From contig WIUZ02000004.1 in assembly GCA_015956445.1 (NCBI GenBank), positions 2,294,001-2,358,000 on the forward strand: 64,000 nt of DNA, read 5' to 3'. Origin of the DNA: Thelephora terrestris. Taxonomy: Eukaryota > Basidiomycota > Agaricomycetes > Thelephorales > Thelephoraceae. Each line of letters begins with the position of its first letter. The first letter of the stretch is position 1. The position numbers were made by a program, and so were the translations under genes. The notes below the pieces were generated by a model, which worked only from the letters and a program-made list of their open reading frames with translations, did not search any database and had not been told where the DNA came from. Positions 22,092 through 36,008 of this stretch are shown in pieces.

Positions 22092-24901
22092 ATGGCGTTC
22101 CCAATGTTCAACCCGATTCAGCGGCAAGAATCGTTCAAGTCGTCACGAAAAATAGCAAAGAACCCCACCTCCAAAACCCTCTCTGTCACTGTCAAGTGGC
22201 CACACCCCAAATCGTACAAGGCTAACCCTTCCACGCTCGCTGATGCTGGCTTCTACTGGAATCCCAACTCAACTGCGAAGGACAACGTATCGTGCTTCTT
22301 TTGTGAGGAGAACTTTAGCGACTGGGAAGTACACTTCGACCCTCATGTCATCCACTACGATCGGTGCGGAGAATCGTGTGCGTGGGCTATCGCGCGGTGT
22401 GGTGTCTTTGCGGTGGATTCAGACCCTAATCAAAAGTGAGTTTTGGGCCGCAACTCTGAACCCGGCCCGTTGAGAAAACTCCTATCCAGGTTCAGGATGG
22501 GGAACGATCCCGACCGGTTACCATGCGGCAAGTTCCTGGAGAACCACCGGTATACGATATTCGTACACGGCGACTGGCCCCATGATAAGACCAAGGGGCA
22601 CAAAGTTACTTCGCGCAAGGTGTGTCTCCCCCTTCCCTGCCCTTGTGATCTACTCAGTAACGGTGTAGATGGCCGGCGCTGGATTTATATTCACCCCACA
22701 CGAAACGGGCGATGACACAGCCAAATGCCCTTACTGCGGCATCGAACTTAGTGGCTGGGATCCTGATGACGACCCCGTGTATGCCCCACCTATATACATC
22801 CAATTGTGTCTGTGCTAACGTCACCAGAGAGGAACACCGACGGAGAATCACGAAACGTGGCACGGAATGCCCCTTCTTCACTGCCAGAATCACGGAACTT
22901 CCTGAGAAGAAGACCGTTCGCAAAACTACGTCTAAAGCGTCCCTACAAACTCAGAAACTCACTCGAGCTCGTTCCATCAAACCCACCGACCCAGAACTCG
23001 ACTCTGATGAACAAGAGGAGAATCTTGGGAGGAGCACTCGTTCTCGGACAGTAAAGACGGGGAAGACCCCCGCTCGGGCTCCCGCTCGAAGTACCGCCGC
23101 CTCCAGATCCAGGTACACGCCCTCGATTGTCGAGACGGACGAACCTAGTGGGAGCGACGTAGCTGAGGTTACGAAGCCCAAAACCAAGGGTTCGAAACGA
23201 AAAGCGAAGGACGAGGCCCGGATCGTTGAAGAAGAGGATGAGTCCGAAGCGGCTCCCCTCCGCAAATCGACCCGGACGAAGAAGACCAGAGGGGTCTTCG
23301 AAGATATCGAGATGGAAGTAAACTTCGAGGAATCGAAGCCGCGCAAAGCTCAGCCCTCTAGGTCGACGCGATCAAGGTCTAAGGCTCCTATCGACGGTTC
23401 AGACTCTGATGCCAGCGCCAAGAGTGTCAAGAGTACGAGGAGCACGAGAAGTACCAGAAGTACCAGAGGAACCGGTGCCAAGCCGAAGAAGAAAGCCCCA
23501 CCGGTGGTTGAGGAAGAAGGGGGAGAAGAAATGACTACTCCAGTCCAGGCGTCCAAGAAAAACACGCGTTCGACAGCGCCACCGAAATCGACAAAGAGCC
23601 AGAAACTTGCGAGGGAAGAATCTGTGGAGTCCGAGTCCTCGGGGCTACTACCTACACCTCCCCCAAAGTTGCTGAGGTCCACTCGCAAGCCACAGAGGAA
23701 GATCGTCGAGTCCGGATCAGAAGACTGGCAGAGCGCACAGGAGGATGTTGAACCAACGCCTAGGCCCTCTACGACGAAGAAGGCCAGAGGACGCCCTCCG
23801 AAGGTTGCCAAAACACCCAAGGCGCCCTCAAGAATTATATCTGCTTCTCCTTCCCCCACTCCAGCCTCCAACATGTCCCGCGTGTCAGCATCATATATGT
23901 CAGAGAGCGAGCTTCGCATTCCTGTGCGCGATGATGCTCCTAAAGCGAACAAATCTACTACTAAGCCCGCCCCTCAACCTTTCCATGAAAAGCTCAGTAA
24001 TCGGGATCGTGTCATGGCCGAGTCTCGTAGTCAACCGTTGAACTTGTCAAGGCTCCTGTCCATGGGTTCGAAGGAAAATGCGAACGACAAACATGCCATC
24101 ATTATCGATGCCTCAGATGACGAAGACGATGCACGGCTATTTTTCGCCTCAAAGGGCACAGTGTCCTCGTCGCACCTATCGAAGGTCAAAAGCGGTTCAG
24201 CAAATGGGGCTCCGAAGCTAAAGACCACTTTGGCTCAGAAGCGGGATAGCTTCATCGGAGTGGTCCTGGAGCCCTCTCCCGGGATGAAACGCCTCTCTGC
24301 CAAGATCGGTGGAAATATACCTGGGAGGTCCGAGGTGGATATGGATGTGGACGAAGTTACGGTGCTTGACCAGCCAAGCAGGAGTGCTGAGACGGATCGC
24401 GATTCACCGGTCGCAGCGGAAAAGGGCAAGGTGAAAGTGACGGTGGGCGTGGCGAAACACAAGCCTCTGTCAAGCACCTTCAAGCAGAAGCAGAGGGCGG
24501 TTATCCAGTCTGAGGTCTCGGACTCAGGTATGGATGTGGATGACGGCGTCGATTATCAAGTTCAAGAAGTACAGTCCGTTCGAGATTCACACCATCCTTC
24601 GACGCCTCGTAAAGACCCGCCTGGAAGGTTCTTCAGGGACGACTCGAACCCTTTCACCGTGGCCCCTCCTCAAGCAAATTCAACCAATAACGCAAATCCA
24701 CTTTTGGCCTTCGAGGCTGGCAAGGTGCCTACGGAGGTGATATATGCTCTCGCGGAGGAAGAGAAGGAGATGACCGTTGAGGAATGGACAAAGAGGGAAC
24801 TGGAGATCCAGCTGGAGCTATTCAAAGAACACGGTTTGAGGACGATACGCGAGTTCAAGGAGAGGGCGGCTGAAGTGAGAAGACAGATTGAGGCGTTGTG
24901 A
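22092..24901 (+). CDS. bir1: Two-BIR survivin/Bir1-like chromosomal passenger protein
   Basis: Bir1/survivin brings Aurora kinase and INCENP to centromeres. Four exons, 22092-22435, 22490-22619, 22669-22778, 22828-24901; phases agree, 885 residues. BIR1: WPHPKSYKANPSTLADAGFY, then CFFCEENFSDWE, then HYDRCGESCAW. BIR2: NHRYTIFVHGDWPHD, then AGFIFTPHETG, then CPYCGIELSGWDPDDDP, EEHRRR and CPFF. The metal-binding pattern is CxxC...H...C in both, as in S. pombe Bir1 and not the single-BIR animal protein. The long tail is disordered, with basic stretches, a Ser-Thr-Arg repeat at about 23425-23470 and AT-hook-like KARGRPPK; it ends in a charged helix (EEWTKRELEIQLELF). CDK sites (SP/TP) are frequent. 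Some early residues before 22092 stay open, but this ATG best suits BIR1. Confidence 0.9.
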
Positions 24902-25186
24902 GAGTAGGGGGTGCTTTCTTGTTTCTATCAGGACATTCTGTAGTTGAGTAGTCTAATGCTATCTTGCTTTTCGCGTGCATTGTTTGTTCCCGGAAGGCTT
25001 GGCTTGGCGGAAGTTGATCGGGTGTCCGAAAAAGGCGCGAACAACCACTCGTGCGCCCGGTCAAGCGCCCACGACGACGAACGGTCACAGCGCAGGGCAA
25101 CAGGTTCTGTCCGGAACGCTACGAGCTTCACACACCGCCGGACCGCTTATGACCTCGCCCACCACACCCTCAAGCACCTAAGAAGC

Positions 25187-28100
25187 ATGCAGATCGCAAT
25201 CCCAGGTGGGTCATGCTGCTCCGCCCGGTGTCCTGACAGAGGACAGTCCCGCTGATGTCATTTGTAATGAAACAGATTTTGACGAGGATGACTACTTGAC
25301 CCCCGTACCATTCAAGTTCAGTGCGAACACCAGTCTATTTGGCGGGCAAACATCTGGGCAAGATTCGCCTACCTTCACCTCCACGCCACTCCCCGATCGC
25401 TCGTTCCATACTCGCGGGGACTCGATTACTTCTGAGGATTCTGGGAGCTCGCTGCCTCACATCTCTCGCAAGCCTACAGCCAGCTTCGTACACTCTGCTC
25501 AATCCTCTGTCACAAAAGAATCATCCAACAATACTTCAACCTCCCCGTTCCCGAAGAAGACATCCTTCGCTTCACTGCGAAATGCGTTCAAGACAGGAAA
25601 GACCACGTACGACGCCCCGCCAGTCCCCCAGTTGGATCAAGCGTATCCGGTATTGAAAAACCCGTTCAACCGGTCCACCTCTTCACTTGCACAGAACCCA
25701 CCTTCGTACCGTCGGCCCTCGACCTCGACTCACACCGCCAGCCCACGCCCAACAACACCTGGTTCGGAGGCGAGGAACCCAAGACGAACTCCTTCACGAT
25801 CAAAAACTCAAAGTTATGCGCGCAATCAACACTCGCGCTCAGGGTCCCTCTTTCATAGTTTGGATAACGTGAATGATGGAGGGTACCGATACGGCTCGGG
25901 TCCATCATCCTCCCCTCCTCCCGTCCCGCCTGTCCCGAATGCCTTTGGACAAAGTTTTAGAAGCGAAACACCCCCGATCTGGGAATACGAAGACAAGGTT
26001 TTTCTCGAACCACAGACGCCATCCGACTACGCTTTACACGCGATATTCATGCGGTTCGCCGGTGCCGCTGAGGCGAAAATGGAGAGGTTTCTGAAGCAGC
26101 CTATCGAACGGGAACCCTTATTGCCAGAGCACATGGGCCCAGGGGTCGATATCAAGTTCGACGAGTTACTCAACTCTCTTGGGAGAATAGGGCAGAAACA
26201 CGCTAAACCTGTCCTGGAATCTATCATGCGATGGAGGAGAAGTCAAAACGATGGTCCTGTGCCAGAACATTCAAGAAACAATGTCATTCAATCACCACAC
26301 ACGAACCGTGGCGCCCGATTTCTAGACGCCTCTTCCATCCTGGACGAGCGAAAATCTCTTGCCGCTATCTATATAATGTGTCGGGCGTTGATAGCGGTCG
26401 TTCAATCGTTACCCAAGGACGCCCTGAGTGACCAAACAGGGTTTAACCTGGAGGAGACGATGTTCGAGCAATTCAGGAAACCAGATTTGAAGCTGTTGGC
26501 GCAGAGCGCGAACCACAGGTGCAATGCGGAGCTATTTGCCAAGTTGTTGGGGCTACTGGCCAATGTTAGGTTGGCGTCTCTTCTCTTCAGCATCTGTACC
26601 ACCTCACACTCGCTTACTAGGTTTATTGGCGTCACGGATCGATTTTTGGCCGAACTTCGGCCTGTGTCTTCTGGTCAGGTACCGAAGGACATGGATTTGC
26701 GTTACGAGAACCTCGTCAGGGGCCTGCGTCATATTCAACTCAAGGTACGCCTCCCCCAAGCCTCGGCGGCATCGTACTAATGGATCTCTCAGGTCTGGCC
26801 ACCGGAGACGTTCGAAGAGAGCGCAGAATTCCTTGAATCCCTCTCTAAATCCTTTGAGAACGCTCACGGCGTGCGTTTCAAATCTGTATTTGCAGAGACT
26901 CTCGTGGAGATCCTCCATCCTACGGGGAAGGTACGCTCCTGAAGTCTCACCAGCGAGCATCACTCATTCTCTACGGGACAGACCATCCAAGCAGAGGTCA
27001 ATGACCCTCAGTGGGCGAAAGCCATCAAGACGATCGTGCCAAAGGCCAAGGATATGGTTTCCAAGCCAAGGTACTGGCTGGTTGCGTACCCCTTGTACAT
27101 CACATCGTTGTGTGTGGCCCCGTTGGAGTATTTCCAGCAGAACTGGGTGGCGTGTTTTGAAGCCGGCGTTAGCAAACTAAAGGTAAGTGCCGGTCAGCAC
27201 CACCTTCCCCATCATATCGCTTATTCTTCCATATCGCAGGAAAAACCTGCCCGTGTCCCAGTCATGAACGGTCTGATGCGTCTCGTCTGGACCTACTGTT
27301 TCCGCTGTAACGAATCTCCCTCGACTGCAACCGCCAAACTCGAACCCATCCTACGCCATTTCTTCCCCGCTAACCGTCAATCCATTTACCCCCACGATGA
27401 ACGCCTAGAACCGCTCATTTTCATTTTACACTATATCATGAGTCGGCACTTCGACTTCGGAACGGACTTTTGCATGGAACTTCTGAATGAGGGCCCCATT
27501 CGCAATTCGCAGTCGCAGAATCTCTCCCATCTTCTCGCTCCTGAGAGGATCAGCATCGCCATTCAATCGATCCTTTTGTCGTTGTACGTTGTTGAGAAAG
27601 AGGAATCATCGCCCCCTTGGCCATCGTGTTCCGAATTCTCTCACCCACCTGTGAGGAAGGATATGGAGATGTCGTCAGATGCACTCCCCCCCTCAGTTCT
27701 ATCCCATATAGGCATCAAGGACCTAATGGATCGTTGTGGACCAACCTTGGCGTTGATCGCCTCTTCCTGCGCGCTCAACGTGGGGAGTATGCTTGTCATG
27801 GATGATCAATGGTCTTATACTCGTGTCAACCCATCTTTTGAGGAAGTGCCGCAGTACATCACTCGTCGTCACCCTGAAGGCAGCTTCACGTATCCGATCA
27901 CCTTTGTTCCCCAGATCAATGTTCTCAAGCTTTGTTTCCAATCATGGCCCCGACTCCTTCACTCGTCGCTGCCGCTCACCGATGCGTTGGATATGCTGAT
28001 CAGGGGGACCGTGCACGTGGAACCAATGGTTAGGGACATCGCGGAATCGACTCTCAAGAGATTCATGGTTGACCCGGAACACGCTTCAACTCTCCTTTCT

Positions 28101-31100
28101 CGATTCGCGGTTCTGTTGTTCGACCCGAGCGGAATTTCGAATGAGGGGTCCGGGATAAAGATGTTCGCCGACTGCAAGCGGCTGCTTAACTCGTGGGCGG
28201 AGCTTGTGGAGGAATGGATCCAGGGCATCCTACAGAACGTATCCAAGACCCCGCCTACATCATCTTCTGTCGCACCCGGCTCGCTCACTGAAGAGGAGTG
28301 GGAGAAGGTTGAACGGAGATTAGAAGAGATCGAAGCTGCAGGACTTTTCCTCCTCACGAATGCCACGTCTGCGACCCTCTCCGTGGGCGTCAAGATCATC
28401 AGGATGCTCGGGATATTCCACGCTCAACTGGGGATTCAAACATCCGCCATCGTCAATGCCCTTCACGGACGCACTCCTCGGTACTACCTCGCTGGATTCG
28501 ACGATCACCTTGAAGAATCCGATTTGGAGAGGCTGGAAAAGTGGAGGGCGTCCAAGAAGGGCGACGTACCGTTGAGGGTGGCCGATAGCGGTGATATCCG
28601 GGATCGCGACTTATGGGACCACATCTATTCCTCCATCATTCAAGGATGTATGGAACACCCTACTCCAGTCTTGATCAAGTTCCGCGAGATGCTTATTGCG
28701 TCTGCGACGAAGTACCATCCTTTCATCGCCTCTGCTGCAGGCCTCAGCAGTCGAGTTCCACGACCCTCGGCCGCGAATGGCAACAGCACCCATGGAAACT
28801 CCGGCCAGCCCAAGTTAGGGCCTGCGGATACGAGCATACACGTTTACCAATGGAGATCGTGGGTCAAGATCATCTGCGTAACAGCGTCTGTGTCGGACTC
28901 TAGACCGATCCTAAACAACGTGCCGTCAATCAGCGCTCCACGGGACCATGCCCGAGTGCACTCGGACAATAATTTCGATCGAGAGAGGATGACTACAAGT
29001 CGGGGTTTATTCCGGTACCTTGCTCCATTCCTCGACGCGGAACATTCGATCTTCAGGCACGCTGCTGTGTTCTGTATCAGCTCATTGCCGCCACATGGAT
29101 ACTCCCAGCTCCTGGAGGATCTTAATTCGTTGGCACAGAGACAATTCTTCGACGAATCCCGATCCAAGACCGCTCAGCTTCAACCCGCCGCTGGCCGGAC
29201 GCGCAGACACATCAAGTTTTATACTGCAGTGACGAGGATCTATTATCTTACGACGAACTTACTCCTTGAGCAACGATCTGCCGGACGCCAAGCTGCTCTT
29301 GCGCACGTTCTCAAATTCGTCAGACAAACCCAGAGTTACCTTACTTCTCCAGAAAACAGAGACGTCTACACCCTACAACGACTTCGACGTTACTTCTGTG
29401 GGACTGTCGAGAGGGTGTTCGAAGGGATGGCAACGCTCAAGGATTCAGACAGGTTCATCCCACCCAAGATCCACTTGTCGTTGTACCGGTTATGCGAGGA
29501 GTGGTGCCAGTTTGGAAAACAATCGGACATGGTGAAGAGGAGGTTGATCTTGATGCAGAAAGCTGCTGCCACCGGTGCTCCTGAACCACAGCTACAGGCG
29601 GAAGCGATTGAAAGATTCCAGACGGAGACAAAGCAGCTGTCAACTGCTGCAGTCGGGGCTCTTGCATCACTATGTGTAAGTGTCTTGCGTCCTTGGTCAA
29701 GTGCCTCGCTGAGAGGGGTAATGCTTCTAGAACAGGGCCTTCTTTCCCCCGGAAGTCTCATCTGGGTCCCCAACAGATACAATTGCTGTGGATCAACTCC
29801 GGCCCTTGGAGGCGGCTCCTACTCTGGATAGGCTCATTGCCGTCCTAGCTTCGTACAAACCAACCATGCAGGCCCTCGGAAAGTATGTGAACCTCCCAAG
29901 TGCAGGGTACTCATAACATTAATCACGTCATTTCAGAAAAATGTTGCGGTCCCTTCTGACCAGCGGCTCACAGGATATCAGCCTAGCAGGGGAAGCGTTG
30001 CGTCGCGCCTACGTTTCGACCAAGGAGCTCGACACAAGCAACGTTCGGTTCTTTGAGGTCGTCGCAGAGGTCATCTCCAGCGAGATTACCCACGGGTTTT
30101 CCTTCAGCCAAGTCGTTTGCCTCGGTTTATCGAATCTTTGTCACCCGTCCTCGCAGGTCCGTCTCCAAGCATTCGATATGCTCGAACGCATCCACGAACA
30201 ATACTCTGGCGTATTTTCCTTGGCCCGACACGAAGCTGGAATAGGAAGTTTCGCTCCTGGAACCCACCTCCATGCCCATCGGTCGATCTCTGGGGTGCTT
30301 GCGGGCGAACATCCAGACCAAGCGATTTCCGTCCTCGCTCAGTTGGATGACTGGCTTCTCTTCCTTCAAGAACACGGCACGATCACTCTTACTCTTCTGC
30401 AGAGCTTAGAGTATTGGATCTCAAACATCGATCTGACGGACGAAAGTAAATCCCAGTTGTCAAAACAAGGACGCACTTGCATGTATCACCTCATCGCATT
30501 GACCCTGCGCTTCTCGGAGACCTATCCGGAGCAGGTTTTGGTACTTTGGACTGAGCTCGTGGGATCACCCAACGAGTCGAACGGGCTCGCTGCCACCAGG
30601 TTTTTACTCGAGCAATCCCCAAAGATCGCCAACACGGCCTTCATCGACTGCGCTGCTAAAGTCGTTGCCTGTCTGACCCAATCTGTCGTTGGGAGGACCC
30701 TTTATACCGAGATCTGCGAAATTATCGAGCCAGCCAGGATGTTGCCCACGATCGACCACAAGCTCCGTCTGCCTGCCGAAGATGACCTTGAGATGTGGTC
30801 CGACCTGGATATCCTTTTCTCCTCTGATCAGCCGAAGCTTAGCCTGGGAGCAGCACAATACGCTCTTCTCTTCCTTTCAGACGTCGCCCTGGATCGGCAT
30901 TGGGAAACTACGACCGAGCTTCCCATCCTGTTGCACGCTTTAATCGTACATCTCGATCACCGTCTCCCGTATCTCCGCAAGTGCGCACAACAGATGTTGT
31001 TCCAGTTACTTCGCGCATGGGCACCGAAATACGATGAAATCACGGAACGTGCCTGCCAGAAGAGTCGATCCCAGGTTAAGGTTTTGATCGATGGCCTCGA

Positions 31101-32787
31101 GAAGGACTCGCACACGCTTCTTTGGACGGACGAGAACACCACGCAGGACGTTGAGCCGAAGATGAAGGAATTCTGCGCCAGGATCCTCGAGATCTTGTCC
31201 CCGCTCCACCCTAAACTCCCTGAACAGTGGGGTTCCGTCGCCCTCGCCTGGGGAACGGCATGCTCCATTCGTGCAATCGCATTTCGATCGCTCCAGATCT
31301 TCCGAGCCCTGATGCCTCGTGTCAATAAGGCGGACTTGGCGCTACTCCTCGGAAGGTTGTCCAACACGGTTGCTTCTGATGACGAGAATATTCAACTGTT
31401 CACCGCCGAGATCATCCTTACCCTACGTTCCCTCGCCGATCTCAATGACCTCGACCCATTCCTCGTTCCCCAATTATTCTGGTGTGCATGTGCATGTCTA
31501 TCGACCACCGTCGAATCCGAGTTCAAGGAAGTCGTCTCTTTCCTTACCGCTTTCTTGGAGAGAATCGATCTGGATGACCCCCGGACCGCGGAGTTATTGA
31601 TGTCCTCTCGACCATCAGACTGGGAAGGGAATTCCTCATTGCAGCCGCCCTTGCTTGTTGGCCTACGGTCTTCGGTGACCTCGGACGCTACACTCAGGCT
31701 TCTTTGTCGACTCGTCAAGGTCCAAGACGACCGTCTCATTGATCCATCCGAGGGTCGAGTCCGTGACCTCTACACCCTGGTCCTTCCTTACTGCCTCCGC
31801 GACCTGGTTCAAGACTCGAATACAGATTACCTCAACGATTTCGCCCTCGACCTCGCTGTCCTCGCGCAGGAGGATGGCCGTTCCACGATCGTTCGGGTCA
31901 TGACCTCCTTTGCCAAGCGCAGGTTTAGGACGAAAGAAGACTTCACGAGGGAATGCGTCGCGACCCTTCGTGAACATTACAGCGCAGATCATTGGACGGA
32001 CGTTGTCACCCTTTTGATGGGTCTGGTGCTCAACCAAGACAAGTCGATGAAAGTTCACGCCATGCAAATCTTGAAGGTTCTCTTCCACCAGAAAGACACG
32101 CGCAACCCCATTGGACTGGTCGGTTCCGAGCTGCTTATGCCCCTCCTACGTATGTTGGAGACGGATTTGGCAGCACAGGCCTTGGATGTTTTGGACGAGC
32201 CGATCCTCATCGCTAACAGCATGCCCGCTAAACATGTCCTCAGAATGAGCATGCACGTTGGTTCGCACCTTAGCCGGAACCTCGAATCAGAGGCAGACGT
32301 CTTTGGTGTTCCGCTGGAGTCCGGATGGTCCATTCCCAAACCCGAACTTGCCCGCGAGATTTGTAGAACAAACGTCATGGCCGTGTTCGACACATGCAAG
32401 GTCCCCGCCCGTCCATCAAGGATTGACTTCGAACCTGAAGACCTCCTCATGCTATCTGCCGAATCCGTTCATGACGACGACCTCGGCGACCTCGTGCAAA
32501 ACCTCCATGAACTCAGCACCTTCTTCCAAGAACCCAGTCACTACAAACAAACCATGCCAAATACCCGCCTGGAGGCGCGCGTCGCAGCCATCCTTGCCAA
32601 GTCCACTGCAGGGGCTCCCCAAACTCCCTTCGTGGATGTCTTCAGAGTTGGCGGTATGGAAAACTACGACGACTCGGACGATGATTCCGCCTCCGACAGC
32701 GGGAGCGACCTTTTCGAATACGATGCAGCTCTCACCTCCATGTCATCCGCACATACTTCTCCGCCTGCAAACACAAGCCCTCGGTGA
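25187..32787 (+). CDS. mor2: Furry/Mor2/Tao3 (PAG1) cell morphogenesis scaffold
   Basis: Huge HEAT/ARM-type scaffold for NDR kinases (Orb6/Cbk1) in the RAM/MOR pathway of polarised growth and septation. Eight exons (25187-25205, 25276-26569, 26621-26744, 26793-26930, 26982-27182, 27240-29675, 29731-29882, 29937-32787); lengths add to 2404 codons plus stop with no phase error. The start IPDFDEDDYLTPVPF, rebuilt across the first intron, matches the usual N-terminal motif of the family. About 240 Ser-rich disordered residues follow, then the MOR2-PAG1 N-terminal domain (YALHAIFMRFAGAAEAKME, RWLVAYPLY-like KPRYWLVAYPLYITSL), a long helical middle and a C-terminal acidic Ser tail. An upstream in-frame extension is open as far as about 24944, so the true start may be earlier. 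It lies 285 bp after Bir1 in the same direction. Confidence 0.93.
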
Positions 32788-33171
32788 TGTTTTCCAATTG
32801 CTCTCAAATCATTCGTTTTGCTTTTTCTCCGACGGCTGGTCTCATTATTCGCTATTCCCTCCACCCCCTCCCTTTCTATCTATCTTTTTTGGCAATCTAC
32901 TAGAATTCAATCGAAGTGTCGTCGTTTGTTGAACTGTTTTGTACGAGTATCATTTGTCCAACGGCGCAGACTCTTTACCCCCTCATTTCGTCATTCACAA
33001 TACCGTATTTAACCATGTCGATCTGTTGTTCGAAATCTGATTCCCCTCATCCATAGTACAGAGGATTCCCGAGTAGTCCATTAGGGTTCAAAGCGTAGCA
33101 AGACTATTATCATACAATCTAATCTCCGTGATAGCTCCACAAAGTGGCGAAATTCGCCGAGTGAAGTGTAT
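32788..33171. other. 3' region between convergent genes
   Basis: Tail-to-tail gap between Mor2 and MLH1; T-rich after the Mor2 stop, no coding signal seen. Confidence 0.6.
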
Positions 33172-36008
33172 TTAGCATCGCTCGAAGACCCGATAGAGGT
33201 CAGGGAGGCTCGCAACCTGCACAACATCTCTTTCCAGTAGGGATTTGGGCGGCACCAGATACTTTCTCATCGCAGGGAAGATTATATGTTCGATCTGCCA
33301 TTTTTCGGCCTTGGATTCTTCGGTATCTTCCAAAGAGGCGGGGCTACCGTCTAGCGGTCCCGGAACGTAAAAGTAGGCCAATTCACGAAGGATGGATTCA
33401 AAGCACCGTTCTTCGTCCATCCAGTCAACTTGAGGTCCTAAACGCATCAAGAGGAGGGGGAGCTTGTCGAGGTTCGGGGTGTATCCCCTCAAGATGAGCG
33501 GGAGTGTTTGGACCAGCCCGTCGTCGGTGATGGTCAGACAGAAGTATTCGGACAGCATTTCGCGTCTGTCAGGGTCCATGAGCGTCCTGTGTATGAACTT
33601 GTGGCGCAAACAATCGAGTTGAGAAGTCTGTGTGTTGCTCACAGGGGAGTGTGAAACTCCTAACTTACTTCTATGACCTGATCTTTCGTTAACTTTGTCC
33701 TGGATATCCCGTCCTCTGCATCCACTGCGATAGTGATTAGCTTTCGCAGAGGTGGGGCAGGCTCGAGCTTGAATTTCGCGAAGCTGCTGAATTGCCTGAG
33801 ACCTAGTTGGTAGAACAACTCTTCGCTGTAGAGGAAATTAGATCGTGTTAGATCAGGGTCTTGGAGGGGAGCGAAGGCCTTACGCAAGGGACCCGTGGTT
33901 TAAGAGGTATAACTGGGTCGAATGTTGGACGAGAGAAAGGCATCGGTCGAGGTCGACTATTCCGACGAATACGTGACCTTCAAGCACCTCATGCAGTCCT
34001 CCAGTTATCGCGTCAGAACCACGACGCATCAATAGAGACAACTCTGAAGAAAGTACCTTGATGTTCCTTGATGAGTACCCCCTTGCGCAAGTCCCTGATG
34101 GAAGATAGTTCGATAGCGCTTTCTGGTATTTCCTTGCTTTTTCTGCTCCCCTCCCGCCTTACAGGTGCCGGCGGTTCTTCGTCCCCTCGACCGGCATTTT
34201 CTTCGGTTTCCGCCTGCCTTCGATCTTGGGTCTGCGGTTGTGGTTCGGACTGGGGTTGTGTCCTGTTGGAAGGAAGGACAGGGAACATCGAGTGCAAGGT
34301 GCGATCCGCAGCGGAGGTTCTGATGAGATTCTTTGGAGCGACCTTCTTCTTGGAGGTTGAGGGCGTGGGTGCAGTTATCTCTGTGATACAAGGTCTGTGC
34401 CGATCAAATTGGTCCCAAAACACCACTCACGGACAGCGTGGACCCGCGATGGGCCCAGTTCATTGTCTCGAGAGTCACCAGGTTCGTCGACGTCCATCTG
34501 CACCCTCTGATTCTGAGTTAGCAGTGTCTGGTAAAAAAAGTTAGCAGTGCCTCCCTCAGGCGGCCTCCGTCGCGAACCTGGGTAGGGTAAGATCTAGACT
34601 GGCTCTTGTTATGTAACCTATCCTGAGCGACGTTGCACACTCGTTCCACGATAGCGTCTTCGTTCAAGAAGTGCACCTCGCGCTTCGTCGGATGAACGTT
34701 TACATCTACCGACTGGGGATCGATCTCTAGACTGCGAGGAACGATTTTATCAACACCACGTCAGCGGACGACACCTGAACGTTGAACCCCCACCTGAGGT
34801 ATACGAAAGGAGAGAAACCCTTTGGCAAGATGCTCGTGTACATCGCTTCCATCGCCCGTTTCATTCTCGCTGACTCAACGAGACGGTCTTTCGTGCCACC
34901 TTCAGCATTGAGCAGTCGGTCTTGAGGATGATGCATACGTACGGTTGATGAAGAGTAGGAATATAAATTTCTTGGACTGGTAACTTGCATTTGTGAAGAC
35001 AACTTCTCCTTTCCACGACTGTGTGTCCTTGCTTGTGTGCACTGCGTTTGGATCTGGACCGCAGGTCACTTGTAGCAACGATTTGCCAATGCTTGTGCCA
35101 TACAGAAGGTTGACCGCCTGGGAAACGGAAGACGCAGGCGACGAAGACAGATCTGGGGTTGAGGATCCCGACTTAGGGAAAATGAGTATCCTGAGAAAAT
35201 AGATAGTAGCGAGCGAAAACTGACCTTCTTGCAAACGAATGCCACCTTGTAGTTGTGAACGGCGTACTTCGTCATGACGTCTAGGATCCGAGCGTACTCC
35301 TCCGTTGAGGATCTTAGTGCGGAAAGTCGCGTCGGGGTGTTGTGGAAGAGATCCTCCACGGTGATGATGGTGCCATCGTTTCCAGCGCATGGCTTTGGAT
35401 CCGCAGTTTGGCCTGCTTTGGCAGGGACCAGCTTCCCGTCCTCATAACAGGCTCTATCTCGGCATGTCAGTGAAAAAAAGATGCCACCTTTCCCAGTCCA
35501 CGAACTTCCAAGCATGCTCTGCGGCAGCCGTCTTCGTGGTGACACTTAAACGAGCAACGTGCGATATCGAAGCCAACGCTTCCCCACGGAACCCATACGT
35601 AGTGAGGTGTGAGAGGTCCGAATATGAGGACAACTTAGAAGTCGTAAAACGTTCTGCCAAGATAGGTAGGTCCGAATTCTACTGTTGTTGACGATGAGTC
35701 ACGAATAGTGGTCGAGAGGCAGATGAGACCTTTATGCCACATCCATTGTCCTGGATTTGCAGGAGCTTCATCCCACCATCTTTGATTGTGACGCGTATCG
35801 AAGTTGAGCCCGCGTCCAGGCAGTTCTCTATGAGTTCCTTCAGGGCAGAGGAGGGACGGTGAATGATCTACTCCGAGGACTGAGTTCCGCTCTGGAACGG
35901 ATATCATGGGCAGAATGATACCTCTCCTGCTGCAATCTTGTTGATCACAGATTCCTTGAGCCGTATTATTGGCTTTGGCTCCGTAGGGGTGATCTGGTCG
36001 TCGGGCAT
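33172..36008 (-). CDS. MLH1: MLH1, MutL-family DNA mismatch repair ATPase
   Basis: Partner of PMS1/PMS2 in mismatch repair. The N-terminal GHKL ATPase starts [29 protein letters not shown], then after an intron [20 protein letters not shown] and IQDNGCGI, giving the Bergerat motifs I and II (N of ELIEN, DNGCG). Then ERFTTSKL and [16 protein letters not shown] (motif III). The middle linker is Ser/Pro-rich around 34070-34400. The C-terminal dimerisation domain includes [20 protein letters not shown] and [18 protein letters not shown], and ends with [10 protein letters not shown], the hallmark FERC tail of MLH1 that other MutL paralogues lack. It has many exons on the minus strand; I did not fix every splice site. 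ATG at 36006-36008. The gene appears intact. Confidence 0.92.

Noticed and set aside
22951-23952. Long minus-strand open frames opposite the Bir1 tail
   Set aside because: They lie antisense to the conserved coding frame and are rich in Ser/Leu from the reverse of Arg/Glu/Lys codons; no motifs.
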